Below are positions 9,149 through 17,792 of a stretch of 47,934 nucleotides of DNA, piece by piece. Both the position numbers and the translations under genes were made by a program. The stretch is from Rhodococcus jostii NBRC 16295 (GTDB taxonomy: Bacteria; Actinomycetota; Actinomycetes; Mycobacteriales; Mycobacteriaceae): assembly GCF_001894825.1 (NCBI RefSeq), contig NZ_BCWY01000072.1, positions 1 to 47,934 of the forward strand, in the 5' to 3' direction. Numbering within the stretch: the stretch's first letter is position 1; each line of letters begins with the position of its first letter. The notes beneath the pieces were generated by a model, which did no database searches, was not told the DNA's origin, and saw only the letters and a list, made by a program, of their open reading frames with translations.

Positions 9149-10108
9149 TTACGGCAGGTTGTCTGCGAGCATCGACGCTTCCAATAGTGACAATCCGGAC
9201 CGCTGATTTTCTGCGATGGCCTTTCGCCACCGGACCAGAGCAGCGTGCGACTGGATCACAAAACTCTGAGCCGCCGGATTCAATGCACCCGGCCGGTGCA
9301 CGATTCCGAACGGAGTACGTATTTCCGGATCGGTTTCGACGACAACCGCCCCAAGCCTGTGCGCTACCGTCGCCATCCGCAGCGGCAAAAGCGCACTGGC
9401 AGCGCCGTTGAGGACCAGTGTCAGCTGCGCATGGCGATTCGGAACTTGAGCACGGATGAGCGGAACCACCGACTCGCGCCTCAATACCGAGGCAACGATG
9501 TCGTTCTCGCTCAGAGCAACACTGCTGACCGCCAAAGGCACACCGCCCAGTGCTGCCAGTTCGAACGGAGCCGACCTGTCGACAGAAGTGTTGGGAGGCA
9601 TCACCAGTAGCAGCCGCTGCAACCCCAACTCGGTGCACTCGAGATTCTCGGTCGGGATCGGGAATGCCGTGAATCCGAGCTCGCAGTGTCCCGCCAAGAC
9701 TTCGTCGCACACTTCCCTGGCATCGCCGAACTCCGACAAGTCGATGCGGATATCCGGGTACAACGCAGTGAACGACACACTCCACGCAGCGACGGCCTCG
9801 CTGGACACTTCTGGCATGGTCCCGATCGTTATGGAACCGACCTGCAGTTCGCGGGCACCGCGCATGATGTCCTGCACGGAAACCAGGTCCGCGAGCACTT
9901 TCCGCGCCGGCTCCACCAAAAGCTGACCGGCAGGATTGAGCACAAGATTTCGGCCGGTCCTGTGGAACAAGCTCAGCTTGAACTCCCGTTCCAGCGCCCG
10001 GACGCCCTGCGACAACGACGCCTGCGCGACATGTAACTGCGCAGCCGCCCGATTGACTCCACCATGATCGATAACAGCGAGAAAGTACTCAAGTTGTCGG
10101 ATGTCCAT
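9149..10108 (-). CDS. LysR-family transcriptional regulator
   Basis: 319 residues from ATG at 10108 (alternative ATG at 10120). The N-terminal HTH reads MDIRQLEYFLAVIDHGGVN then RAAAQLHVAQASLSQGVRAL; the effector domain spans about 90-300. It is convergent with the transporter gene (24 bp apart) and divergent from the CoA-transferase operon. Both those units carry the same 66-bp upstream block, so this protein is the likely regulator of both (inference). The ligand is unknown; a carboxylate or acyl-CoA of the pathway is plausible. Confidence 0.88.
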   Translation of the reverse strand: MDIRQLEYFLAVIDHGGVNRAAAQLHVAQASLSQGVRALEREFKLSLFHRTGRNLVLNPAGQLLVEPARKVLADLVSVQDIMRGARELQVGSITIGTMPEVSSEAVAAWSVSFTALYPDIRIDLSEFGDAREVCDEVLAGHCELGFTAFPIPTENLECTELGLQRLLLVMPPNTSVDRSAPFELAALGGVPLAVSSVALSENDIVASVLRRESVVPLIRAQVPNRHAQLTLVLNGAASALLPLRMATVAHRLGAVVVETDPEIRTPFGIVHRPGALNPAAQSFVIQSHAALVRWRKAIAENQRSGLSLLEASMLADNLP

Positions 10109-10305
10109 GCGGCCTATCATCCCATCACGCTGCCCTCACGCCACATACGGCTATGTCAGACCTGGCACGGGTACGGCCGGAGTTCGAGCCGCACCTCGAC
10201 AGCCCGATAGCCGACGCGGCGCAATCGATCACGGTCGCCCAGCGGCGCGGCCCGACCGGGGCCTCCGAGAGAGTCAAGCGCCTCACCAGGGCATATAGGC
10301 GAAAG

Positions 10306-10371
10306 CGTATGGTCCGACAGCGAATTGCCGGTTGATGCCTCGACGATAGTTCGCTGTGATGTAGCTAACGC
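10306..10371 (+). promoter_or_regulatory. Upstream element of the CoA-transferase operon, copy 2 of the shared block
   Basis: This is the second copy of the block found at 7631-7696, with identical internal spacing. It lies 60 bp before the GTG start of the CoA-transferase, a distance compatible with a promoter plus operator. Conservation is concentrated in three parts (10306-10321, 10324-10338, 10350-10371), as expected for protein-contact sites separated by spacer. Confidence 0.6.
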
Positions 10372-10431
10372 GCTCACGGCATCGATCGAGCGTGACCTGA
10401 CCAAAATGAAAGCCCGAGTGGAGGTTTCCCG

Positions 10432-11634
10432 GTGAACAAGCCCATTGAGAACAAGCCGTTGGACGGTGTTCGGGTGATCGACTTCGGTCAGTTCGTCGCT
10501 GGTCCCGCCGCAACGCAGGTGCTCGCCGATATGGGCGCAGAGGTCATCAAGGTCGAACCGGTGAGCGGGGAGTCCTGCCGCATCATCGGGCAGTACGGCG
10601 AGGCCATCATCCGTACATACAACCGTGGGAAGAAGGACATCGCGCTCGACCTCAAGGATCCGCGTGGTTTGAAGATCGCCCGCGAATTGATCGCGAGTGC
10701 GGACATAGTCGTGCAGAACCTGCGGCCGGGTGTGATGGACGGCCTCGGCCTCGGTTCGGAAGCGGTGCGGGCTGCTCATCCCGAAATCGTCTACGCGACG
10801 GTCAGTGGTTTCGGACTGCACGGCCCGTCGAAGGAACGGCCCGGCTTCGATATCGCGGCGCAGGCCGAGAGCGGGATCATGTGGGTCACCGGTGAGGCTG
10901 ACGGCGAACCGCAGCGCGTCGGGTTCCCGGTAGTGGATTCGGCTGCCGCACACGTGTTTGCCCAGGCAATCCTCGGTGCCTACATCCGCCGGTTGCGGTT
11001 CGGTGTGGGTGACGAGGTGGAGGTGTCGTTGCTGGAGGTAGCGGTGCATCTGCAGGGACCCAACTGGGGTAAGTACCTGATGACCGGGATCGAACCGATG
11101 CGCAAGGGAAATGGTCAGCCGAGTGTTGCCCCGGCCGCCGAGGTCATGTCAACCCGTGACGGTGAGATAGTTCTATCTGCCTATTCGCCTGCACATTTCG
11201 CTGCACTGTGCCGATTCGTCGAGCGTCGTGACCTGCTCGAGGACCCGCGATTTGTGGACAATCCGTCACGGGTTGCGAACCGCGCGGCGTTGCTCGCGGA
11301 GCTTCGTCCGGCGTTTGCCCAGATCACCAGTGACGACGCCATGGATCAGCTCGGCGTGCACGGTGTGGTGGCGGGGCGGATCAGCAGTTACGGCGAGGTG
11401 CGCAAGAATCCGGATGTGGAGGCATCGGGGCTCTTCATCGATGTCGAAGCTGCGGACGGGGTTCACTACACCTCGCTCAAGTCGCCATGGAGCCTGCGCA
11501 GCGTGTCCGACCAGGGTGGCCTCGGTGCACCGGACCTGGGGCAGCATACGGCCGAATTGTTGGGGCAGCTCGGTTACAGCGAGCGCGAGATCGCAGACTT
11601 GGAAGTCGACTCCGTGGTGCGCACCCAGCGCTGA
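10432..11634 (+). CDS. Class III (CaiB/BaiF) CoA-transferase
   Basis: 400 residues, a typical length for family III CoA-transferases. These transfer CoA between carboxylates through an aspartyl-CoA thioester. Family landmarks are the start PLDGVRVIDFGQFVAGP then AATQVLADMGAEVIKVEP, the segment NRGKKDIALDLKDPRG, and PGFDIAAQAESGIMWVTGE, whose Asp is the expected nucleophile. GTG at 10432 has GGAGG eight bases upstream (gtGGAGGtttcccgGTG). It forms an operon with the acyl-CoA dehydrogenase 58 bp downstream, suggesting activation of an imported acid followed by alpha,beta-desaturation. Confidence 0.92.
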   Translation: MNKPIENKPLDGVRVIDFGQFVAGPAATQVLADMGAEVIKVEPVSGESCRIIGQYGEAIIRTYNRGKKDIALDLKDPRGLKIARELIASADIVVQNLRPGVMDGLGLGSEAVRAAHPEIVYATVSGFGLHGPSKERPGFDIAAQAESGIMWVTGEADGEPQRVGFPVVDSAAAHVFAQAILGAYIRRLRFGVGDEVEVSLLEVAVHLQGPNWGKYLMTGIEPMRKGNGQPSVAPAAEVMSTRDGEIVLSAYSPAHFAALCRFVERRDLLEDPRFVDNPSRVANRAALLAELRPAFAQITSDDAMDQLGVHGVVAGRISSYGEVRKNPDVEASGLFIDVEAADGVHYTSLKSPWSLRSVSDQGGLGAPDLGQHTAELLGQLGYSEREIADLEVDSVVRTQR

Positions 11635-11692
11635 GATCGGCATTCGATCGTCGAATTACCTTCACTCAGAACACTCCTACAGAAGGATAGAC

Positions 11693-12838
11693 ATGATCGA
11701 TCCGCACATTCGTACCCTCGATTTCGAGGCGTACCGCCAGGTGATCCGAAACTTCACCGACAACGAACTCATTCCGCGTGAGAACGAAATGGTCGCCGCC
11801 GGTGAAGTTCCCGCAGATCTGGTCAAGCGAATGGCCGAGGTCGGCTTGTTCGCGATCACTCTGCCCACCAGTGTCGGCGGTTTGGGCTGGACGATCGAGC
11901 AGCAGGTGCTGCTGACCTTCGAATTCACCCGATCGTCCGCTGTATACCGCTCACGCTTCTCCACCAGTATCGGTCTGGCATCGCAGATCCTGCTCGAGTA
12001 CGGCACCGACGCCCAACGTGAGAAGTATCTACCCGCGATGGCTGCCGGGGACTGCGTCATGGCATTCGCGCTCACCGAGGTGCAGGCAGGCAGCGACGCA
12101 TCTGCCGTGCTCACCACCGCAATGCGCGTCGGCGACGAGTACGTCATCGACGGTGAGAAGCGCTACATCACCAACGCGGCGTGGGCCGATGTGCTACTGG
12201 TGTTCGCTCGCACCGAAGACGGCGAGATCTCGTCGTTCCTGGTCGACCGGGACACTCCCGGTGTCGAGACCCGCTTGCCGGAACTGATGAACGGTCACGC
12301 CGAAGGACCGGTGGCAGAGATCAGTCTGCGCGGTGTTCGCGTGAGCAGCGACCGGCTGATCGGCGGAGTGACGGGCAAGGGCATGAAGCACGCGATGCGC
12401 GGAATCAACCAGGCCCGCACGCACGTAGCCGCCACCGCAGTCGGGCAGGCGACCCGCATGCTCACCGAGGCAATGCAGTACGCCGAGAAGCGGGAACAGT
12501 TCGGGCAGCCGCTGGCCGAGTTCGGTGCTGTGCAGTCCATGCTCGGACGCAGCTACGCGGAACTCGAGGCCGGCCGCGCGATGATCCTCGACTGCGCCCG
12601 CGAATTCGATCTCGGCGCCCCGCCCCGACACCGCATCTCCGCGGCAAAGCTGTACTGCACCGAGATGGCATCGGAAGTCGGAGATCGTGCGGTTCAGGTG
12701 CTCGGCGGCGTCGGCATCGTCGGCGATCACGCCGTGCCGCGCATGTGGCGCGACGTCCGTGCCCTGCGCATCTACGAGGGCGCCTCGCAGATTCACGAGC
12801 GCAACCTCGCGCGGGCACTCCCGTCCATACTCGCCTGA
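11693..12838 (+). CDS. Acyl-CoA dehydrogenase
   Basis: 381 residues with the standard three-domain layout: N-terminal helices (1-115), a beta domain with the FAD-contacting ALTEVQAGSDASA and YITNAAWADVLLVFA, and a C-terminal helical domain. The C-terminal domain has REQFGQPLAEFGAVQ, QVLGGVGIVGDHAVPRMWRD and the RIYEGASQIHERNLAR region that carries the usual catalytic Glu (YEG). ATG at 11693 follows AGAAGGA; the longer frame back to 11228 is antisense-like. It oxidises an acyl-CoA to enoyl-CoA, passing electrons to ETF. It is co-transcribed with the CoA-transferase, and a strong hairpin 32 bp after the stop ends the unit. Confidence 0.93.
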   Translation: MIDPHIRTLDFEAYRQVIRNFTDNELIPRENEMVAAGEVPADLVKRMAEVGLFAITLPTSVGGLGWTIEQQVLLTFEFTRSSAVYRSRFSTSIGLASQILLEYGTDAQREKYLPAMAAGDCVMAFALTEVQAGSDASAVLTTAMRVGDEYVIDGEKRYITNAAWADVLLVFARTEDGEISSFLVDRDTPGVETRLPELMNGHAEGPVAEISLRGVRVSSDRLIGGVTGKGMKHAMRGINQARTHVAATAVGQATRMLTEAMQYAEKREQFGQPLAEFGAVQSMLGRSYAELEAGRAMILDCAREFDLGAPPRHRISAAKLYCTEMASEVGDRAVQVLGGVGIVGDHAVPRMWRDVRALRIYEGASQIHERNLARALPSILA

Positions 12839-12870
12839 AAAGCTACCAACGCAACACTTTTCCGTATCGA

Positions 12871-12918
12871 CCTATCGGTCTGCTGACCGCGCACCCCGCC
12901 GGTCGGCAGACCGACAGG
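12871..12918 (+). terminator. Hairpin after the acyl-CoA dehydrogenase gene
   Basis: CCTATCGGTCTGCTGACCG (12871-12889) pairs with CGGTCGGCAGACCGACAGG (12900-12918) over 19 positions with two mismatches and a 10-nt loop. It follows the stop by 32 bp. No long T-run is present; actinobacterial terminators often lack one. Confidence 0.65.
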
Positions 12919-13154
12919 TTAACCTCGATTTCGCGTGCCGCTGAGTCTTGTTTCGGGTGCGGGTTTGATAGTGGCTGCGGTGGTCGACGATGGGCAACGT
13001 GCCCCCGCCCACGAGACCGATGTGGTGACACAGCACCTGCACATCACCACCTAGTTGCAACGACAGTCCCGCCCAAGCCGAGGCGAACCCGGTGAGAGTG
13101 ATCCGGTCGCAAACGAGACCGCACGTGTGGACCCTCAGATAGATCACCTGGAGA
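12919..13154. other. Intergenic region, nothing recognised
   Basis: No supported gene; short frames on both strands lack ribosome-binding sites and family features. Confidence 0.35.
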
Positions 13155-13478
13155 TCACAACGCCGCAGCGCGCATCGGGTCCACTGTTTCGGCGGAGACC
13201 GGGTAGTTGGCTAGCATGTGGCTACGGAACCTGGCCCAGTCGCTGTCGTCAGCGACGGACCATCCCAAGGCGAACAGGGAGTCGACTTCCTCGTAGCAGG
13301 ACCGGCACACGATCGAACCCATCGAGCCTTTGCCCGACGCGTCTAAGCACGGGGTCAGGTAATACGCGATCCCGCAGGACGCCACGACGTGCGCTGATTG
13401 GTCCTGGTAGAGCTCCGTGATGCGCTGTCGTGGTGAGTTGCCGAATCGGTCATGCGAGCCTCCTGATGAATCTGCCAT
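13155..13478 (-). CDS. Small Cys-containing hypothetical protein
   Basis: 107 residues from ATG at 13478. I do not recognise the family. The composition looks coding: acidic, with Trp/Phe/Tyr spread through the second half (FALGWSVADDSDWARF, then RSHMLANYP). Cysteines are arranged as SCGIAYYLTPC and later VCRSC, so a metal-binding site is possible. The upstream ArsR gene runs the other way. It is monocistronic and may be an orphan. Confidence 0.45.
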   Translation of the reverse strand: MADSSGGSHDRFGNSPRQRITELYQDQSAHVVASCGIAYYLTPCLDASGKGSMGSIVCRSCYEEVDSLFALGWSVADDSDWARFRSHMLANYPVSAETVDPMRAAAL

Positions 13479-13624
13479 GGCTGGAATAGTTCTCAGCGTC
13501 CGTGACACCCGGGTCCCTGTTGCACATCAGTCGTCTCCCCGGATTGTCGAACTCGGGCCGGTGGTGAAGGCCGGCGTTAGCATCCGGCATGCACCGACAG
13601 AGCTGACTTCAAGGAGACCCGAGG

Positions 13625-13936
13625 ATGCCCACGCGAACAGTGGCCGTGCCGATAGCCGGACAGGATCTCGATCAGTGGGCCCGGCGATTCGATCTACTGG
13701 CGGATCCGAATCGGCTGCGGATCCTGCACCATCTGCACCACGAACCGGATCTGTGCGTATCCGACCTCGCAGATGCCGTGGGGATGCGGCCGACCGCGCT
13801 GTCGCAGGCGTTACGTCTGCTGCGTGAGCAGGGATGGGTGGCCGCGACACGTCATGGCCGGCTCGTGCGATACCGATTGATCGACGCCACGGTCCACGCG
13901 CTGCTGCACACCGTCGGCGCCGACCATCAGCACTGA
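13625..13936 (+). CDS. ArsR/SmtB-family metalloregulator
   Basis: 103 residues, a typical size. The winged HTH runs from LLADPNRLRILHHL through CVSDLADAVGMRPTALSQAL to the wing WVAATRHGRLVRYRL. The DLCVSDL segment resembles the alpha-3 metal box (ELCVCDL) but keeps only one Cys. The C-terminal helix DATVHALLH and tail DHQH provide Asp/His ligands like the alpha-5 site of SmtB/NmtR-type Zn or Ni/Co sensors. A GGAG lies about ten bases before the ATG. No metal exporter is adjacent, so the target is unknown. The metal assignment is inference. Confidence 0.85.
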   Translation: MPTRTVAVPIAGQDLDQWARRFDLLADPNRLRILHHLHHEPDLCVSDLADAVGMRPTALSQALRLLREQGWVAATRHGRLVRYRLIDATVHALLHTVGADHQH

Positions 13937-14083
13937 TCTGCTACCCAGCGCTGCGGCCCACTCAGCCGAATGGGCCACTCCACTGCAGGTTTGAACCCGG
14001 ACGGCGTCGTCGCATCGCGACCGATGAGCCGGGAAGTGCCAGTCGGGTGGTGTGTCGATCGTCGTCCTCGGTACGTAGCACCA

Positions 14084-14500
14084 CTACCGGGGTTCGGGTG
14101 ACGTGTCCGGTCGATCCGGGGGGTCGAACGCGTTCGACCCCCGTGTGAAGTACCCGGTGGCGACGAAGTGCCGCACCACGAGTGCCAGTCGCACAAACAG
14201 ATCGCCGGCAGGGTCGCACACCGGGACATCGAAGCTGAATTGCCCCTCGGTCTCGTGCCGGTCCGACGTCACCGGTGCAGCCCACGCCTGCGGGTGAAGA
14301 CGCTCGGTGTCGTCGAGGTAGATGAGGACCATCCGGAACCCGTCACCAGGCCGCGGATCCCACCGCTCGACCCGCCCGCGCATGCCGTCCGGCGACAACC
14401 ACGCCTCGAGGGCCTCCCTGCCGAGGAGGGCACGGTAGACAGTCGCCGGTGGCGCCGCGATCACCCGGCTGGCCCGGTCGGTCCGGTCGGTCCTGCCCAT
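14084..14500 (-). CDS. SRPBCC (AHSA1-type) protein with divergent C-terminus
   Basis: 138 residues. The first 75 match AHSA1/START-like small-ligand proteins: SRVIAAPPATVYRALL, EALEAWLSPDGMRGRVERWD, then PRPGDGFRMVLIYLD. The second half does not resemble the family's usual C-terminal beta-sheet and long helix and ends in Pro/Asp/Arg-rich sequence. It may be frameshifted or truncated by rearrangement. Function unknown; relatives bind lipids or act as Hsp90 co-chaperone-like folds. Confidence 0.55.
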   Translation of the reverse strand: MGRTDRTDRASRVIAAPPATVYRALLGREALEAWLSPDGMRGRVERWDPRPGDGFRMVLIYLDDTERLHPQAWAAPVTSDRHETEGQFSFDVPVCDPAGDLFVRLALVVRHFVATGYFTRGSNAFDPPDRPDTSPEPR

Positions 14501-14616
14501 CGCCCGATTCTAACTAGTGCCGTGCCGGCCCAATCAGTGCCGACTCGGGACTGTCCGATAATCGGTTGATCTGAACCTGGCCGACACGCCGAGCTCCGAT
14601 TGGCGGGAACGCGATA

Positions 14617-14934
14617 TTGGGCCCCAGACAGACACCTACTGATGGTCGTCTGGGGCATGCAACGAGGCTCCGACACCACCAGTCGGAGATCGACTACGCG
14701 GGGCATGCGCAGGCGCTGTCCGGCATGCTCGCCGCCCAACAGGACGGTCCGCGCGGGCGCGCCGCCGCCCACGACATCGACAGTGCGGTGACCGCCCTCG
14801 ACGGCTGGCGGGCCGCACACCGGGACATCGAGACCGACATGACGACGCTGGCCATCGGTAGCATGGTTATCGGCGTGTCCCGCGGATTCGCCGTCGGCGG
14901 GGGGATCTGGCCGCGACTGAACGAGTACCACTGA
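14617..14934 (+). pseudogene. Probable C-terminal fragment of a GlnX-type membrane sensor
   Basis: The frame encodes IDYAGHAQALSGMLAAQQ, an amphipathic helical stretch, and a hydrophobic end (TLAIGSMVIGVSRGFAVGGGIW). Its TGA overlaps the ATG of the GlnH-like gene (ATGA), which is how glnX precedes glnH in Mycobacterium and Rhodococcus. I infer this is the tail of a GlnX-like protein whose extracellular sensor domain is missing. The N-terminal 20 residues of the frame are not family-like. The assignment rests mainly on context. Confidence 0.4.
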
Positions 14935-15956
14935 TGACGCACGTGAGGCTTCCGAGACCGGGGGCGAGACCGCGTGCCCGGCACCTCGTCGGCCTTCTCG
15001 CCGTCGCCGTCGTCGCCGGCTGCGCCGCACCAGACCCCCTCACCCCGGCCGTTGCGGGCACCTACACCACACGACCGATGACAAACGGCGCCCAAATCAT
15101 CCCGCCCACGAACAATCCGCCGCCTGAACCACCACCGCCCGAGTCGTGCGGGGCACTCGCGAGCCTGCGGCCCGGCCCGCAGCCCCCGCCCGGGCAGATG
15201 CCGCCCGGTGGGTCACTCGCCGAGATCGCCGCCCGCGGCCGGTTGATCGTCGGGACCGACCAGAACACGAACCTGTTCAGCTTCCGCGACCCGACCACCG
15301 ACACCCTGCAGGGCCTCGACATCGACATGGCGAGGGAAATCGCCCGGGACATCTTCGGGGATCCGACCAGGATCGAGTTCCGGCTGCTCACCTCCGCCGG
15401 CCGGTTCACCGCACTCGAGCACAACGACGTCGACGTCGTCGCCCATGGCTTCTCGATCAACTGCGAACGCGCTCAACGTGTCGGCTTCTCCACCGAGTAC
15501 GTCCGCGCCTTCCAACGTATTCTGGTCCCGCTGGGTTCCGACATCACCGGACCGGCGGACCTGGCCGGAAAACGGGTCTGCACCTTCATCGACACCACCT
15601 CGCTCGGCACCGTCCAGCGGGTCGCGCCGGAGGCCACGATCATCGCCGTCCCCGAATGGGACGACTGCCTCGTCACCATGCAGAAACGGCAGGCCGACGC
15701 GACCAGCACCTCCGACTCACTCCTGGCCGGGCTCGCCACCCAGGACCCGAATTTTCAGATCGTGGGGCCACGACTCGAGGGAGAAGAGCACTGGGCAATC
15801 GGTGTCAACAAGTACAAGGACGACCTGGTGCGGTTCGTCAACGGCACCCTCGACCGCATCCGCGCGGACGGCACCTGGATGCGCATCTACGACCGGTGGC
15901 TGGCCGGACCGCTCGGACCCGTCGCGGGCCCACCCCCCGCAACCTATCGCGATTGA
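14934..15956 (+). CDS. GlnH-like amino-acid-binding lipoprotein
   Basis: 340 residues. The N-terminus is basic, then hydrophobic, and ends in the lipobox VAGC (Cys about 30), so a diacylglyceryl-anchored lipoprotein is expected. A Pro-rich linker precedes the periplasmic solute-binding domain (about 95-330): RLIVGTDQNTNLFSF, DIDMAREIARDIFGDP, VAHGFSINCERAQRVGFST, and the C-terminal YDRWLAG. It matches GlnH of the actinobacterial PknG-GlnX-GlnH aspartate/glutamate-sensing system rather than a transporter, because no permease or ATPase gene follows. pknG is not adjacent here. In M. tuberculosis this set controls 2-oxoglutarate metabolism. Confidence 0.82.
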   Translation: MTHVRLPRPGARPRARHLVGLLAVAVVAGCAAPDPLTPAVAGTYTTRPMTNGAQIIPPTNNPPPEPPPPESCGALASLRPGPQPPPGQMPPGGSLAEIAARGRLIVGTDQNTNLFSFRDPTTDTLQGLDIDMAREIARDIFGDPTRIEFRLLTSAGRFTALEHNDVDVVAHGFSINCERAQRVGFSTEYVRAFQRILVPLGSDITGPADLAGKRVCTFIDTTSLGTVQRVAPEATIIAVPEWDDCLVTMQKRQADATSTSDSLLAGLATQDPNFQIVGPRLEGEEHWAIGVNKYKDDLVRFVNGTLDRIRADGTWMRIYDRWLAGPLGPVAGPPPATYRD

Positions 15957-16134
15957 GCGGCAACGAATCTTCGCCCACCGAGACGGGTCACCGCATCCCG
16001 TGCCCATCCTTCGGTGTCGAGTGGTGCCGAGCGCACCACCGTCAGAGCCGGTGCCGTTCGGCCGTCGATCAGCATGAGCGCGAGTTCGTTTCGTCCGTGT
16101 CGGCACTCGTATCGAAGCCCCTGCGCCGGGGCAG

Positions 16135-16365
16135 TTGCGAGCAGCGTGTCGCGGGATGAATTCCTCGATCTTCTTCCATCCCGATCGAGAACGCGGGCAA
16201 GCGAGGGAACGCCGCATCCGGGTGGCGAAGTTCATCTGCCACCAATGCCCGGTCATCGACGCGTGCCGTGAGCACGCACTGACAGTGGTCGAACCCTACG
16301 GGATCTGGCGCGGAATGTCCGAAGCGGACCGCAGCAACTCACCAAACAGCGGAAACCCAAACTAG
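16135..16365 (+). CDS. WhiB-family Fe-S protein, start uncertain
   Basis: The frame contains all four cluster cysteines in the WhiB spacing: CRG, then CHQC and DACREHA, followed by the beta-turn GIWRGMSEADR. FFHPDRERG is also conserved. WhiB proteins bind a [4Fe-4S] cluster and act with the major sigma factor to regulate transcription. In the frame between the stop at 16075-16077 and the CRG motif there is no ATG or GTG, only TTG at 16135. The gene therefore starts at TTG or has lost its 5' end. It is a short member with a Ser/Asn-rich tail and no basic AT-hook. Confidence 0.75.
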   Translation: MRAACRGMNSSIFFHPDRERGQARERRIRVAKFICHQCPVIDACREHALTVVEPYGIWRGMSEADRSNSPNSGNPN

Positions 16366-16511
16366 TTGAGTGATACCAACTCCAGTCAACGGTGCTGGCG
16401 GCCACCGCAACGCTGACCTCGGTGGAAAACGTTACACGGAGCAGGTGCCGAGGGCGCCGACTCAACAACCTGATATGTACGCGGGTTAGCACGAAACACA
16501 TAGTTCCCCAA

Positions 16512-16700
16512 CTACTCGTCGAACCGCCCTCGCCGGGTGTCCTCCCAGAAGGCGACGAGGACGAGGTCCGGAACGCCGGCATCGCCGTGGGTCCTCGTCT
16601 CCTGCCTGTAGACATCCCCGGGCTCCAACCTCAGCCGCTGCGCGTGTTCGGCTGATATCTCGTGCCGGGGACGATCGCGAGATGCCGCCTGCTGCGTCAT
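16512..16700 (-). CDS. Small hypothetical protein (62 aa)
   Basis: The leftward frame gives a protein with coding-like composition (HAQRLRLEPGDVYRQETRT, then VPDLVLVAFWEDTRR). No clear family and a weak ribosome-binding site. It may be a fragment. The frame on the other strand is less protein-like. Confidence 0.3.
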   Translation of the reverse strand: MTQQAASRDRPRHEISAEHAQRLRLEPGDVYRQETRTHGDAGVPDLVLVAFWEDTRRGRFDE

Positions 16701-16892
16701 AGGCGGACGCCCCTGTCCCGGCCACGAAATCGGCCGGATATTTCAGATCAGGAACGACGCAACCATGGACAGCCAGCGCACGAAATGCCTCCGATGAGGG
16801 TGCGAGTCTCGCCGTTGGACCCTTCTATCGCGCACCCAGGTTCTCCTGCCGGCGACAGCGAACCTGGACTCGATGACTCGGACGCGGCGGAT

Positions 16893-17792
16893 CTATGTCC
16901 GGTCGCTCTCGCGATGGATCGCGTCCAGATCCGCGTCCGCGGCCCGGATTCGGGCGTCCGCGGTGCGATCGGCCCGGTCCTTGCGCCGCGCCAGCTGCGC
17001 GCCGACGCGGTCACCGACACGCATCGTCTCCTCGACCGCCGTGTTCTCGGCCTCCGTCACCGCCGCGTCGGTCGCGTCCCGGACCGCCGCCGTGTGTCGG
17101 GCGGCCTCGTCGAGCCGGTCGGGGAGCTGCTCTGCGGCATCGACCCGGATGCGTTTCGCCCTGTCGCCGAGCACCGCCGCACGGGTCAGCATGTCGGCGT
17201 GCCGGCGATTCCGATGACTACGATCGATCAGGTCATGGTCACCGAGGAGCGCGCCGACGACGCCATCGAGTCCGCCGAGCGCCCATTCGTAGGCGAGCCG
17301 CACCGGAGCCTGCGCGCCCCACCGCTGCACCACTCGCCGGTCGATCACCGCGAGCGGCAGCCGGACCACGGCGTACTGCACCCGCAGCACCGTTCGGGGC
17401 AGCGAGGACAGGTTCACCGCGCCACGTCCACGGTCGTTCTCGGCCTCCGACCGCACCGCCTCGGCGGCATCGTCCAGCATTCGGGCCCTCTGCTGGGCGC
17501 GCGCGTCGTCGTCTCGAGCGTCGACGACGTCCCCGGCCGTACGCAGGTCCTCGATACGGCGTTTCTTTTCGGCGTGGTGCACGCGCACACGCGCACGTTC
17601 CTCAGCTTCCAGACGGCCCTTCTCTGCTCCTCGCGTCGCCTCCTGCTCGGCCGCATCGTGTTCGCGCTGCCGATCACCCTGCGCCGCTGTTATTTTGGCG
17701 TCGGCTTCGTCCGCGGCTGCCCTCTCATCGCCCCGGACGGGGTCGAGAATGCGCTGTCGCGGCTCCCGCCGTGGTCCCTCTCCCGCAGTCAA
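16893..17792 (-). CDS. Alanine/charge-rich helical protein of the actinobacterial 'IF2 family'
   Basis: The central part (LPRTVLRVQYAVVRLPLAV, then ALGGLDGVVGALLGD) matches a family common in Mycobacterium and Rhodococcus, loosely annotated as IF2-family translation initiation factor. A long charged coiled coil follows it. Nothing supports a translation role. Unusually, another charged helical region resembling the family's own C-terminus precedes the core, so this looks like two paralogues fused or a rearranged gene. The start is uncertain. TTG at 17792 has GGAGAA upstream and overlaps the stop of a small ORF; GTG at 17417 would give the core domain alone. Confidence 0.5.
   Translation of the reverse strand: MTAGEGPRREPRQRILDPVRGDERAAADEADAKITAAQGDRQREHDAAEQEATRGAEKGRLEAEERARVRVHHAEKKRRIEDLRTAGDVVDARDDDARAQQRARMLDDAAEAVRSEAENDRGRGAVNLSSLPRTVLRVQYAVVRLPLAVIDRRVVQRWGAQAPVRLAYEWALGGLDGVVGALLGDHDLIDRSHRNRRHADMLTRAAVLGDRAKRIRVDAAEQLPDRLDEAARHTAAVRDATDAAVTEAENTAVEETMRVGDRVGAQLARRKDRADRTADARIRAADADLDAIHRESDRT

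Noticed and set aside
9048..9785. Leftward open frame overlapping the LysR and transporter ends
   Set aside because: Cys/Arg/Gly-rich shadow of the LysR gene in another frame; no start signal.
10156..11049. Leftward open frame across the CoA-transferase start
   Set aside because: Antisense of a certain CoA-transferase gene; no family features.
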